A stretch of 64,000 nt of DNA, from the NCBI RefSeq assembly GCF_965196975.1, contig NZ_OZ239981.1, forward strand, positions 2,356,001 through 2,420,000. Reading direction: 5' to 3'. Shown here in pieces: positions 44,335 through 54,298 of this stretch. Both the position numbers and the translations under genes were made by a program. The notes beneath the pieces are model-generated. The model was not told where the DNA came from, made no database searches, and worked only from the letters and a program-made list of their open reading frames with translations. Origin of the DNA: Endozoicomonas sp965196975. GTDB lineage: Bacteria; Pseudomonadota; Gammaproteobacteria; Pseudomonadales; Endozoicomonadaceae. Within the stretch, counting starts at the first letter, position 1; each line of letters begins with the position of its first letter.

Positions 44335-46055
44335 TTACGAGGAATGCTGTTTCACATCAAACTCAATATAAAATACCGTTCCCTTCCCACTAACTGAAGT
44401 GAAACCGATGTCACCGCCAAGCGCCATGATGATTTTTTTACAGATATAAAGGCCCAAACCAGCCCCCTGAACCGCGCGTGTAGAAGAAGAATCAACCTGA
44501 GTAAACCGCTCGAAAATGACATCTTTGAAGTCATCTGGTATTCCTGAGCCCTGGTCAATCACTTCTATTCGAAGAATATCCCCCTTTAATTGTGGCCGGA
44601 TCACCACATCTTTACCTTCAGGTGAAAATTTAATAGCGTTCGATAATAAATTAGTGAGCACCTGCTCTAAACGGTGCTTATCTGTATTGAGATACACACC
44701 TTCAACGTCGCCATCCAGAATGATATTGGATTGAAACTGCTCACAATAAACAGCCTGATTCTTAACAATACTCTTAATAAGCTTATCGATATCCGTGGCC
44801 ACAATTTCAAAATCTAACCTATCCTCACTAAGCTTTTCTACGTCCAGAATATCATTAACGAGACGATTGAGCCTTCTGCTGTTTTTCTGGGCAATATCGA
44901 GCATTTCCTGCATTTTGTCGGGCAATGTCTTAACCATCTGCCCGATAAGAACTAGGGCTCCATGAATAGAGGTCAGGGGCGTTCGAAGCTCATGGCTTAC
45001 CACAGACAGGAACTCGGATTTCACCTTATTCGCCTGTTTCAGTTTGGTATTTTTTTCTTCCAACACTGACGTCATCTGATCGGCATACCGCAATGCAAGC
45101 CGGTTCATCCGAGTCATAAACAGGAATAACCCCACCAATAGGGCATCGATAATAATGCCCGCTACCAATATGATATAAGGTTGACTGGAATTGGTCGCAA
45201 GGCGAAAAGCCTTTCCTGACTCAATATCAAAGCGCCAGGTTCGGCCATACATCTCCACTTCGGATACGCTGGAAAATAATGGGCCTACATCCACACTCTC
45301 TTCATCTGGGTTATCCTCATAGAGTAATGTACCATCATCACTGATTTTGATGCGAAGATGTCTGTTCTCCTGAGCCAGCGTCCCCTTCATCAACTCTCTC
45401 ATGATAAATGGGGCGTAAGTAACACCAAGGATACTGTGCTGTCGTTCTTGAAGGGTGTCAGGTATACCAGATGATTTATACATAGGAGTGTAAAATAGGA
45501 AGCCTGGTGTTTGCTCCGCGTCCTGAACCAGAATGATCGGGCCAGTCAGTTGAGCTACCCCTTCATCACGGGCACGCTTAACCGCCTGGTAGCGGTTTCT
45601 TTCAAAAGCCATATCAAGGCCAATGGCCTGTCGGTTGGACTCCTCTGGCTCAATATACGTGATCGGCCAATACTCTTTTTCACTGTGTTGCGGATGTATA
45701 TCGTAACCAGGACGCTGACGCCTTTCATTCGCAATGATATTGCTCAATATCCTCTGGTTTAACATTAAAAATTACGCCAATGCCATTAACCCCTGGATAG
45801 GTGTGATCGATATCCAGGCTCTGCGCATACCGCTTCCATTGGCTATAGGATATCTGGTTTTTATTGGAGTCAATCAGTGCCGAGGCGCTTCGCAAGGCAT
45901 TCTCATAAAGCCCCATCCTTTCTTTTACCAGCCGTATAATGTGTTCGGACTCACGGTCAAACTTGTTTTTATTCTTCTGGGCAACCTGTTGGCTTGAAAA
46001 CTGCCAAGCCCCCACAGTAAGAAGCAAGGAAAGGGCGACAACTACCCAATGGAGC
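44335..46055 (-). pseudogene. CHASE-domain sensor histidine kinase, main part, frameshifted and IS-interrupted
   Basis: Read on the minus strand from 46055, one frame encodes the first membrane helix (L-H-W-V-V-V-A-L-S-L-L-L-T-V) and the first half of a CHASE domain up to D-I-E-Q-Y at about 45748. The second frame continues with I-A-N-E-R-R-Q-R-P-G-Y to the end of CHASE, a second membrane helix (about 45130-45190), HisKA (S-V-V-S-H-E-L-R-T-P-L-T-S) and HATPase motifs (N-L-L-S-N-A-I-K-F, D-Q-G-S-G-I-P, G-A-G-L-G-L-Y-I-C). A one-base change near 45745 explains the frame break. An ISKra4-type element also separates the N-terminus (47447-47531). Confidence 0.9.
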
Positions 46056-47446
46056 GGGTGCTCTCTCAATTTGATAACTGACTCATAGGTTAGCTTCAAC
46101 CTTTCCAGTCATGAACTCAGACCAAAGTTGTTCCCAGCGCCCCTTACTCTGGATCAGTGCTCTTGTTGTCAAAAGCACTTCCGCTCCTGTTGCTTTCCAC
46201 CTCATTCCAGAACCACATAATCGTTGCTTTACCAGAGTCTTACAAGCCGCTTCAGTAACTCCTGAACCTATTGGCCAATGGCGTTTAAGCGCCTGATGAT
46301 AATTCATTAACTGGTGATTGTTTGTAAAATAGCTCACAGCTTTGTAGCGCTTCTCTGTCAGTGCGATTGTCTTTTTCGGGAGCTCGGCTGATTCAATTTC
46401 CTGAAGGATTTTTTTGGCTGCTCCACGCTTGTTTTTCAAACTATGTAGCCTGTCTTCAAGCCACTGGTGTCGCTTCGCCTTACTGGTTGGAAACAGTGCT
46501 TCCGCTGCTCCAGCTAAATATTCAGATGCATGATAAAAATCGAGTATCTGCCCAGAGGTATGTTGTTTCAAATAACTCCAGTTTTCTTTAGCCCCGTCAG
46601 CTACCCCGATGTATGTGGCATTTGGGTAGAGTCGTTTTAGATCTGCAATCTCCTCGTCGAGCTTGCTCATAAAGCTTTGTTTACCATACTCTGGCGAACT
46701 GGCTGTATATATCGTGTGGAGCCTGTCTCCATCTGCAGAATATAGGCTCAATGTCCCACACATGGCTTCCCTCCAGCCTTCTTCACAAAGCAGCATGCAG
46801 GTTCCATCCAGACCAATGGCTATTGTTTCAACAGGCTCTTTTAGTGGAGGAAGGTGGTAGTGAGTGTCTTGCTGGTCTTCAATTAATGCACCTACTCTGT
46901 CCGATAAATGCTTGATATAAGAATTTGAAAGCGTCCTTTGATGGTTGGTCTCAAAATCTTCTTTTACCGCAGGCGCTGGCATCTGGCTGTATTTCCAGGC
47001 GATAGACTTGGCAAATTTGGGGGTAGCTGAACCAATAATACCGGCACGAAGATCAAGTGCTGCCAGAGTACTGCCACCTCTGACACCCTGATATACGGAG
47101 CGCTCCAAAGGTATACGACCGTATAAGGTTTCATAGTGCTTAAGAACCTTTCCTTTGTAGTTCCACTTCTGCTGATTAACGACGATAGGTTCTTTATTGG
47201 GTGATTCAAATAGCCCCAATAACTCTTTTGTTCCAAGCTGCCCGGCTTCATTGAGTGCACGCTGTAAACTATCTTCAAGATTCAGCATGTTGCCTGAATC
47301 TATAGAAACTTCAATTTGCAAAACGATGCTTTTGGTAGAGCTGGAAATAACAGAAGCGGGCATGACAGTTAACTATTATGAGTGGTGTTCCCATAGTAGC
47401 TGTGAAAATAGAGCACTATTGTTTCAATCATTCAGAGAGAGCACCC
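46056..47446. mobile_element. ISKra4-family insertion sequence, copy 1
   Basis: 1391 bases with inverted ends GGGTGCTCTCTC (both ends; then CAATTTGATAAC at the transposase 3' side and TGAATGATTGAA at the 5' side). The target duplication is AATGGAGC at 46048-46055 and 47447-47454. It splits the CHASE kinase gene. Two more copies of the same length lie at 51378-52768 and 60713-62103. Confidence 0.93.
46083..47363 (-). CDS. ISKra4-family transposase (copy 1)
   Basis: This 426-residue transposase has an N-terminal helical domain, D-G-T in G-L-D-G-T-C-M near residue 188 and D-G-A-K-E-N-W near 258 as likely catalytic aspartates, and the C-terminal P-I-G-S-G-V-T-E-A-A-C-K-T-L-V-K-Q-R with the catalytic Glu, which is the ISKra4 hallmark. 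It differs from the other two copies by Lys instead of Arg in D-G-A-K-E-N-W. Confidence 0.88.
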   Translation of the reverse strand: MPASVISSSTKSIVLQIEVSIDSGNMLNLEDSLQRALNEAGQLGTKELLGLFESPNKEPIVVNQQKWNYKGKVLKHYETLYGRIPLERSVYQGVRGGSTLAALDLRAGIIGSATPKFAKSIAWKYSQMPAPAVKEDFETNHQRTLSNSYIKHLSDRVGALIEDQQDTHYHLPPLKEPVETIAIGLDGTCMLLCEEGWREAMCGTLSLYSADGDRLHTIYTASSPEYGKQSFMSKLDEEIADLKRLYPNATYIGVADGAKENWSYLKQHTSGQILDFYHASEYLAGAAEALFPTSKAKRHQWLEDRLHSLKNKRGAAKKILQEIESAELPKKTIALTEKRYKAVSYFTNNHQLMNYHQALKRHWPIGSGVTEAACKTLVKQRLCGSGMRWKATGAEVLLTTRALIQSKGRWEQLWSEFMTGKVEANL

Positions 47447-47531
47447 AATGGAGCCAGTGAAAACGCCCACCCTTTTCGAGTTTTTCTCTCAAGACGTTTC
47501 TATCGAGTGCTGCCACCTTCCCTGTGCTCAT
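47447..47531 (-). pseudogene. CHASE sensor kinase, N-terminal fragment
   Basis: An ATG at 47531 begins M-S-T-G-K-V-A-A-L-D-R-N-V-L-R-E-K-L and reaches F-H-W-L-H-W at the IS boundary. Joining across the element after removing one AATGGAGC repeat continues in frame into the first membrane helix at 46047. This fixes the original start of the kinase. Confidence 0.8.
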
Positions 47532-47776
47532 AGCCCTTCAAACTGTATGTTATCCCAATATATTTATATCGCTTGTATTTGAGTTTCTCTTAGAGAGCAT
47601 CGATCGTTACTAGCGTGCTCTCGTATCCTTAGCCAGATCTGCTGCCTTAATGAATGATTGCGTGTAAAGTCAGAATTTTGGCCACATTGATTCGGCACAT
47701 GGCCAGTTCTTCAGTATCCAGTTGGCTATTTTTTCAACCTACCACTCACAAACTGCCGCCTCTAAAACTACCGGTA

Positions 47777-49297
47777 TCAGAAAAAACCCATTGGGCTGAT
47801 GTCATAACTCACCAGCAGATTCTTAACTTGCTGATAATTCTCCAGCGTCACCCTATGAGTCTCACGCCCAATGCCAGACTGTTTGTAACCTCCAAAAGCA
47901 GCATGTGAAGGATAAATGTGGTAGCAGTTGGTCCATACCCTGCCCGCTTCAATCCCTCGCCCCGCCCGAAAAGCTCGATTCATATCCCGTGTCCAGACAC
48001 CTGCACCCAACCCATACCGGGTATCATTGGCTATGGCCAGTGCTTCTGTCTCATCCTTGAAGGTGGTAACACCCACAACAGGGCCGAATATCTCATCCTG
48101 AAACACCTTCATATCGTTGGTCCCCTTCATCAGGGTGGGCTGGATATAAAAGCCTTTTTCAAAAGCACTGCCAATGCATTCTTTATCACCCCCAATCAGA
48201 AATTCAGCTCCTTCACGGCGTCCAATCTCCAGATAGCTCATGATTTTATCAAACTGTTCCAGAGAGGCCTGAGCCCCTACCTGTGTTTCGGTATCCAGCG
48301 GGTTGCCTCGCTTGATCTGCCCAGCTCGTTCCACCACTCTGCTGATAAACTCATCGTAGATAGACTCCTGAATCAACACCCTCGATGGGCAGGTACACAC
48401 TTCACCCTGATTGAAGAAAGCCAGCACGGTACCTTCAACACATTTGCTCAGGTACTCATCTTCCTGCTGGAGAACATCTTCAAAATAGATATTAGGCGAC
48501 TTACCACCCAGCTCGACGGTGGATGGAATGATGTTTTCCGCAGCACATTTCAAAATATGGGAGCCGACAGGTGTTGAGCCGGTAAACGCGATTTTGGCAA
48601 TACGCTTACTGGTTGCCAGAGCCTCACCGGCTTCCGGACCATAGCCGTTCACTACGTTTAGAACGCCAGATGGCAGCAAATCACCAATCATCTCCATCAG
48701 CACCAGAATGGAAGCTGGCGTCTGTTCTGCAGGTTTCAGCACCACACAGTTGCCTGCCGCCAGTGCCGGCGCCAGTTTCCAGGCTGCCATCAACAGAGGA
48801 AAATTCCAGGGAATAATCTGCCCGACAACACCCAGTGGTTCATGGAAATGATAAGAAACCGTGTGCTGATCAATATCCGCCGTTGAGCCCTCCTGGGCCC
48901 GGATACAACCGGCAAAATAACGAAAATGATCCACCGCCAGAGGAATGTCTGCCGCCAGAGTTTCACGAACCGCCTTGCCATTATCCCAGGTTTCCGCCAC
49001 TGCCAGCTGTTCAAGATTTTGCTCAATATAGTCGGCAATCTTTAACAGAGTATTGGATCGCTCTGTAACCGAGGTTTTACCCCAAACTGCTCTGGCCGCA
49101 TGGGCTGCATCCAACGCCAGGTTGATGTCCGCTTCGTTGGAGCGGGGTACCTCACAAATAAGCTCTCCAGTAACCGGCGTCGTATTTTCGAAATACTGTC
49201 CACCCAATGGTGGCACCCATTCACCGCCAATGAAGTTTTCATACCGGGGCTTAAAGCTGATCACAGCACCAGACTCACCAGGATTTGTGTATATCAT
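47777..49297 (-). CDS. NAD-dependent aldehyde dehydrogenase (paralogue A)
   Basis: This 506-residue aldehyde dehydrogenase has N-W-N-F-P-like I-I-P-W-N-F-P near residue 158, G-S-T-P-V-G near 238, E-L-G-G-K-S-P near 262 and the catalytic Cys in N-Q-G-E-V-C-T-C-P near 302. The N-terminus P-G-E-S-G-A-V-I-S-F-K-P-R-Y is typical of acetaldehyde/short-chain aldehyde dehydrogenases (ExaC/AldB type). I use ATG 49297 by alignment with paralogue B; a TTG at 49318 is also possible. It is nearly identical to paralogue B over the middle 350 residues. Confidence 0.92.
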   Translation of the reverse strand: MIYTNPGESGAVISFKPRYENFIGGEWVPPLGGQYFENTTPVTGELICEVPRSNEADINLALDAAHAARAVWGKTSVTERSNTLLKIADYIEQNLEQLAVAETWDNGKAVRETLAADIPLAVDHFRYFAGCIRAQEGSTADIDQHTVSYHFHEPLGVVGQIIPWNFPLLMAAWKLAPALAAGNCVVLKPAEQTPASILVLMEMIGDLLPSGVLNVVNGYGPEAGEALATSKRIAKIAFTGSTPVGSHILKCAAENIIPSTVELGGKSPNIYFEDVLQQEDEYLSKCVEGTVLAFFNQGEVCTCPSRVLIQESIYDEFISRVVERAGQIKRGNPLDTETQVGAQASLEQFDKIMSYLEIGRREGAEFLIGGDKECIGSAFEKGFYIQPTLMKGTNDMKVFQDEIFGPVVGVTTFKDETEALAIANDTRYGLGAGVWTRDMNRAFRAGRGIEAGRVWTNCYHIYPSHAAFGGYKQSGIGRETHRVTLENYQQVKNLLVSYDISPMGFF

Positions 49298-49478
49298 CGG
49301 GTATGCCGTCCGTATCAATTAACTGCATGTTATTAGTAGACTGCATCGGCGACTGGAACAAACCTACTCGGCAGAATTTACTCAATCCCAAGAAAAATGC
49401 TGGGGGGGGAAGGGCCGGATCAAACTGGTTTGATGATCCGGCAGTGTTGATTGTCTTATTCAAACAAGTTTAACCCAC

Positions 49479-50999
49479 TCAGAAAAAACCCAGCGGGTTG
49501 ATATCATAGCTTACCAGCAAATTCTTGGTTTGCTGGTAATGCTCCAGAGCCCTTTTATGTGTCTCACGACCCACACCTGATTTTTTGTAACCACCAAAAG
49601 CGGCATGAGCCGGGTAATGGTGATAACAGTTGGTCCACACCCTACCCGCTTCAATCCCTCGCCCCATACGGAAGGCTCTGTTCATATCACGGGTCCAGAC
49701 CCCAGCGCCAAGGCCAAACTCGGTTTCGTTGGCAATGGCCAGCGCTTCAGCTTCATTCTTAAACGTCGTCACGCCTACTACAGGACCAAAAATCTCTTCC
49801 TGAAACACCTTCATATCGTTGGTCCCTTTCATCAGGGTGGGCTGGATATAAAAGCCTTTTTCAAAAGCACTGCCAATGTCTTCTTTATCACCCCCAATCA
49901 GGAATTCAGCTCCTTCACGGCGTCCAATCTCCAGATAGCTCATGATTTTATCAAACTGTTCCAGAGAGGCCTGAGCCCCTACCTGCGTTTCGGTATCCAG
50001 TGGGTTGCCTCGCTTGATCTGCCCAGCTCGTTCCACCACTCTGCTGATAAACTCATCGTAGATAGACTCCTGAATCAACACCCTCGATGGGCAGGTACAC
50101 ACTTCACCCTGATTGAAGAAAGCCAGCACGGTACCTTCAACACATTTGCTCAGGTACTCATCTTCCTGCTGGAGAACATCTTCAAAATAGATATTAGGCG
50201 ACTTACCACCCAGCTCGACAGTGGATGGAATGATGTTTTCCGCAGCACATTTCAAAATATGGGAGCCGACAGGTGTTGAGCCGGTAAACGCGATTTTGGC
50301 AATGCGCTTACTGGTTGCCAGAGCCTCACCGGCTTCAGGACCATAGCCGTTCACTACGTTTAGAACGCCAGATGGTAGCAAATCACCAATCATTTCCATC
50401 AGCACCAGAATGGAAGCTGGCGTCTGTTCTGCAGGTTTCAACACCACACAGTTGCCTGCCGCCAGTGCCGGCGCCAGTTTCCAGACTGCCATCAACAGAG
50501 GGAAGTTCCAGGGAATAATCTGCCCGACAACGCCCAGTGGCTCATGGAAATGGTAAGAAACCGTGTGCTGATCAATATCCGCCGTTGAGCCTTCCTGGGC
50601 TCGGATACAACCGGCAAAATAACGGAAATGATCCACCGCCAGAGGAATGTCTGCCGCCAGAGTTTCACGAACCGCTTTGCCATTATCCCAGGTTTCCGCC
50701 ACTGCCAGCTGTTCGAGGTTCTGTTCAATACGGTCGGCAATTTTTAACAGAAGATTGGATCGCTCTGTAGCCGAGGTTTTACCCCAGACCTCTCTGGCCG
50801 CATGGGCTGCATCCAACGCCAGGTTGATGTCCGCTTCGTTGGAGCGGGGTATCTCACAAATAAAATCCCCGGTAACCGGTGTCGTATTCTCGAAGTACTC
50901 TCCACCCAATGGTGGCACCCATTCGCCACCAATGAAGTTGTCATACCGGGGCTTAAAGCTAATCACAGCACCAGACTCACCAGGTTTTTTATAGATCAT
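49479..50999 (-). CDS. NAD-dependent aldehyde dehydrogenase (paralogue B)
   Basis: This 506-residue protein has the same catalytic motifs as paralogue A, including N-Q-G-E-V-C-T-C-P and E-L-G-G-K-S-P. AAAGGAAG precedes ATG 50999, a better ribosome-binding site than for paralogue A. It lies upstream in the same direction with a 181-base spacer, a tandem duplication. Differences cluster in the first 70 and last 100 residues. No alcohol dehydrogenase or regulator is adjacent. Confidence 0.93.
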   Translation of the reverse strand: MIYKKPGESGAVISFKPRYDNFIGGEWVPPLGGEYFENTTPVTGDFICEIPRSNEADINLALDAAHAAREVWGKTSATERSNLLLKIADRIEQNLEQLAVAETWDNGKAVRETLAADIPLAVDHFRYFAGCIRAQEGSTADIDQHTVSYHFHEPLGVVGQIIPWNFPLLMAVWKLAPALAAGNCVVLKPAEQTPASILVLMEMIGDLLPSGVLNVVNGYGPEAGEALATSKRIAKIAFTGSTPVGSHILKCAAENIIPSTVELGGKSPNIYFEDVLQQEDEYLSKCVEGTVLAFFNQGEVCTCPSRVLIQESIYDEFISRVVERAGQIKRGNPLDTETQVGAQASLEQFDKIMSYLEIGRREGAEFLIGGDKEDIGSAFEKGFYIQPTLMKGTNDMKVFQEEIFGPVVGVTTFKNEAEALAIANETEFGLGAGVWTRDMNRAFRMGRGIEAGRVWTNCYHHYPAHAAFGGYKKSGVGRETHKRALEHYQQTKNLLVSYDINPLGFF

Positions 51000-51377
51000 G
51001 GTCGCTTCCTTTATTGTTGTTATTAAGGTGTTGACGGGAACTTCTCAACGAGAAGGTCAGAAAGATGCAAACGATATTACCAATAGCCGATCATACTGAG
51101 CATAGAGACCATAGGCGTATTTTAATACGCCTATGGATTGTGGTAATCTTGGCACCTTTTAGGGACTAGCCATTAGCTTAAACCGCTGATAGACAATTGA
51201 GACTATACATACTCGATTCACTTTCGCTGGTTAATTAAGCTATAAATCGTTTGGCTGGGCATGCCTGCATAAGCACTTCTGCAATTATTTAATAATTGAA
51301 ACCACTGTTTGCTATCAATCTCACCACTTTTCAAATCAAATAGTCCTTTGCCATGAAAGTTTTTACCTACTCGAGAC
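51000..51377. other. intergenic region with a perfect hairpin and an orphan coding tail
   Basis: Between the second aldehyde dehydrogenase and an ISKra4 copy. It holds the dehydrogenase promoter, a 13-base perfect stem CCATAGGCGTATT / AATACGCCTATGG (51109-51121 and 51124-51136) framed by ATTACCA / TGGTAAT, and a 53-codon open tail (51218-51377, minus) listed separately. Confidence 0.5.
51218..51377 (-). pseudogene. orphan C-terminal tail of the effector-like gene at 52750-54096
   Basis: Beyond the IS, one minus-strand frame reads V-G-K-N-F-H-G-K-G-L-F-D-L-K and on to S-L-I-N-Q-R-K-stop, 49 sensible codons. It is one frame off the upstream gene because TCTCGAG is tandemly repeated at the junction. 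With a single copy of that 7-mer the gene would read straight through (P-E-S-S-R-V-G-K-N). This suggests a small duplication truncated the gene before or with the IS insertion. Confidence 0.5.
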
Positions 51378-52768
51378 GGGTGCTCTCTCTGAATGATTGA
51401 AACAATAGTGCTCTATTTTCACAGCTACTATGGGAACACCACTCATAATAGTTAACTGTCATGCCCGCTTCTGTTATTTCCAGCTCTACCAAAAGCATCG
51501 TTTTGCAAATTGAAGTTTCTATAGATTCAGGCAACATGCTGAATCTTGAAGATAGTTTACAGCGTGCACTCAATGAAGCCGGGCAGCTTGGAACAAAAGA
51601 GTTATTGGGGCTATTTGAATCACCCAATAAAGAACCTATCGTCGTTAATCAGCAGAAGTGGAACTACAAAGGAAAGGTTCTTAAGCACTATGAAACCTTA
51701 TACGGTCGTATACCTTTGGAGCGCTCCGTATATCAGGGTGTCAGAGGTGGCAGTACTCTGGCAGCACTTGATCTTCGTGCCGGTATTATTGGTTCAGCTA
51801 CCCCCAAATTTGCCAAGTCTATCGCCTGGAAATACAGCCAGATGCCAGCGCCTGCGGTAAAAGAAGATTTTGAGACCAACCATCAAAGGACGCTTTCAAA
51901 TTCTTATATCAAGCATTTATCGGACAGAGTAGGTGCATTAATTGAAGACCAGCAAGACACTCACTACCACCTTCCTCCACTAAAAGAGCCTGTTGAAACA
52001 ATAGCCATTGGTCTGGATGGAACCTGCATGCTGCTTTGTGAAGAAGGCTGGAGGGAAGCCATGTGTGGGACATTGAGCCTATATTCTGCAGATGGAGACA
52101 GGCTCCACACGATATATACAGCCAGTTCGCCAGAGTATGGTAAACAAAGCTTTATGAGCAAGCTCGACGAGGAGATTGCAGATCTAAAACGACTCTACCC
52201 AAATGCCACATACATCGGGGTAGCTGACGGGGCTAGAGAAAACTGGAGTTATTTGAAACAACATACCTCTGGGCAGATACTCGATTTTTATCATGCATCT
52301 GAATATTTAGCTGGAGCAGCGGAAGCACTGTTTCCAACCAGTAAGGCGAAGCGACACCAGTGGCTTGAAGACAGGCTACATAGTTTGAAAAACAAGCGTG
52401 GAGCAGCCAAAAAAATCCTTCAGGAAATTGAATCAGCCGAGCTCCCGAAAAAGACAATCGCACTGACAGAGAAGCGCTACAAAGCTGTGAGCTATTTTAC
52501 AAACAATCACCAGTTAATGAATTATCATCAGGCGCTTAAACGCCATTGGCCAATAGGTTCAGGAGTTACTGAAGCGGCTTGTAAGACTCTGGTAAAGCAA
52601 CGATTATGTGGTTCTGGAATGAGGTGGAAAGCAACAGGAGCGGAAGTGCTTTTGACAACAAGAGCACTGATCCAGAGTAAGGGGCGCTGGGAACAACTTT
52701 GGTCTGAGTTCATGACTGGAAAGGTTGAAGCTAACCTATGAGTCAGTTATCAAATTGAGAGAGCACCC
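51378..52768. mobile_element. ISKra4-family insertion sequence, copy 2
   Basis: 1391 bases, ends GGGTGCTCTCTC, target duplication CTCGAGAC (51370-51377 and 52769-52776). The transposase is on the plus strand, convergent with the effector-like gene it clips. Confidence 0.93.
51461..52741 (+). CDS. ISKra4-family transposase (copy 2)
   Basis: 426 residues, identical to copy 3 and differing from copy 1 at one residue (Arg in D-G-A-R-E-N-W). Intact frame and ends, so presumably mobile. Confidence 0.88.
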   Translation: MPASVISSSTKSIVLQIEVSIDSGNMLNLEDSLQRALNEAGQLGTKELLGLFESPNKEPIVVNQQKWNYKGKVLKHYETLYGRIPLERSVYQGVRGGSTLAALDLRAGIIGSATPKFAKSIAWKYSQMPAPAVKEDFETNHQRTLSNSYIKHLSDRVGALIEDQQDTHYHLPPLKEPVETIAIGLDGTCMLLCEEGWREAMCGTLSLYSADGDRLHTIYTASSPEYGKQSFMSKLDEEIADLKRLYPNATYIGVADGARENWSYLKQHTSGQILDFYHASEYLAGAAEALFPTSKAKRHQWLEDRLHSLKNKRGAAKKILQEIESAELPKKTIALTEKRYKAVSYFTNNHQLMNYHQALKRHWPIGSGVTEAACKTLVKQRLCGSGMRWKATGAEVLLTTRALIQSKGRWEQLWSEFMTGKVEANL

Positions 52769-54096
52769 CTCGAGACTCGAGACGATTCAGGACATCCTTT
52801 CTCAGCAACTTCTAACTCTACCGTTACCCCTTCCGGTGACTTAAAGTCGAGACCCAACTTTACATTTACCTGATAACCGGGGTTCATATCCAACCATTTT
52901 TTTACCAGAACAAATACATCAACCTCAGCTGTAAACTTTTTAAATAAGCAGTCAATATCCTCTTCTTTAGCATCCAAAGGCACCAGAGCTGTGATAATAG
53001 GAGTTGATTCCTGATCTAACCTGACTTGCAAGCCAAACAACAAACGCCCCCCCTCCCAGTCATCACGAATAAATAAAGGCTCAGCACTAGTTTTACTATT
53101 GGCCAAACCAAGTTCTATACCTCTCCAATCCTCAAAAATTCTTTTAAATACTATACTTTCACGAATTAGGATCAATAGCTCGGATATGGATAATTCATGA
53201 GTACCGAAATTTTCGGATGTATGCTGAGACCTTTTTCTCACTGTGACTGTTGGTTCAGGAACCCTGAAACGGTCGAGTAGAATCTTAGTGTCATTATCAG
53301 CGTATAATTTTACTACTTCGTCAAGCTGCTCTTCAATTTCCAGAACTCCCACTTTTCCAATATCTATAAGTTCAGCTATAAGGTCTTTCAATTTAGATCG
53401 CTGCTCTGAAACTTTCTCTATCCACCCTTGATTATAATATTCATCCAATTGATCCAACTCTTTATGTACCTTGCAAATTGACAATTCATTATCAACATCG
53501 GAATCAGAACAATCATCACCCACATCTTCAATGTCTCCGTTTTCAATGGTATGTTCGCCATCAACCCTGCTCTTTTCTTCTGGAAGAACTCGATAAATAT
53601 TCTTTTGAGAAGAGTTATCGAGCCGAAGGTGTTTAACCAAGTCATCATTTTGAGCTGTAGAGTGATAAGCCCCCCCGTCATACTTCCTTTTCGAAGACCC
53701 CACTAGATCTGGCATTAGTTCATCATGATGAGTCCTTGCATCTAAAGGATATGGACAGTTGGTCGTTTCGTTTTTCTTGCAGCTTGCACCATCAGACTTG
53801 GAATCCTGAACATTACCCCTTATTACAGGCATCTCCAAGCCAGTTGTCTTTAGAACAGCATCACTTTCAGGCTGGCCACGCCCAGACATACCTTGAGTTG
53901 TTCCCACTACCATTGAAGAGATTTTATGTGAGTCTAAAGGATCATCTAACGGGGTAGATCCTTCGTGATGCTTGACTGAAGGGGGCATATTTCTAGGCGG
54001 GTTATTATCTGGTGGAGGCGCTTCAGGCCTTTTGGAATAGTCCACAGACTGCGGAGAAGAAGCGGTGTTAAAAGAGGTGCAAGCGGCAGAGTCCAT
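52750..54096 (-). CDS. hypothetical effector-like protein, 3' end replaced by IS sequence
   Basis: ATG 54096 has GAGG eight bases upstream. The 448-residue product has no known domain. Residues 1-190 are low-complexity and rich in Ser, Pro and Asp, with a basic patch S-S-K-R-K-Y near 135. A very acidic stretch follows (D-V-G-D-D-C-S-D-S-D-V-D). The C-terminal half (about 205-440) looks folded, with a predicted coiled-coil around 215-260. The last six residues (R-G-A-L-S-I) come from the ISKra4 end. Size, disordered N-terminus and host-associated context make it a candidate secreted effector, unproven. Confidence 0.65.
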   Translation of the reverse strand: MDSAACTSFNTASSPQSVDYSKRPEAPPPDNNPPRNMPPSVKHHEGSTPLDDPLDSHKISSMVVGTTQGMSGRGQPESDAVLKTTGLEMPVIRGNVQDSKSDGASCKKNETTNCPYPLDARTHHDELMPDLVGSSKRKYDGGAYHSTAQNDDLVKHLRLDNSSQKNIYRVLPEEKSRVDGEHTIENGDIEDVGDDCSDSDVDNELSICKVHKELDQLDEYYNQGWIEKVSEQRSKLKDLIAELIDIGKVGVLEIEEQLDEVVKLYADNDTKILLDRFRVPEPTVTVRKRSQHTSENFGTHELSISELLILIRESIVFKRIFEDWRGIELGLANSKTSAEPLFIRDDWEGGRLLFGLQVRLDQESTPIITALVPLDAKEEDIDCLFKKFTAEVDVFVLVKKWLDMNPGYQVNVKLGLDFKSPEGVTVELEVAEKGCPESSRVSRGALSI

Positions 54097-54298
54097 AAAT
54101 ACAACCTCATAATCAGAAAACTTATGTAGACAATGGTCCTCTGTTAGAGTTTCAAATCATTCCTGCCCGTAGCTATTTCATACCCCCTCACTGACAAACA
54201 AACCGCGACAAGGCCTATTGAGATTAACTAGAACGGACGATAACTGATCTGATAACCCATAAATGGTTTTCCTATATGCCAAACACAGGACTCTCAAT

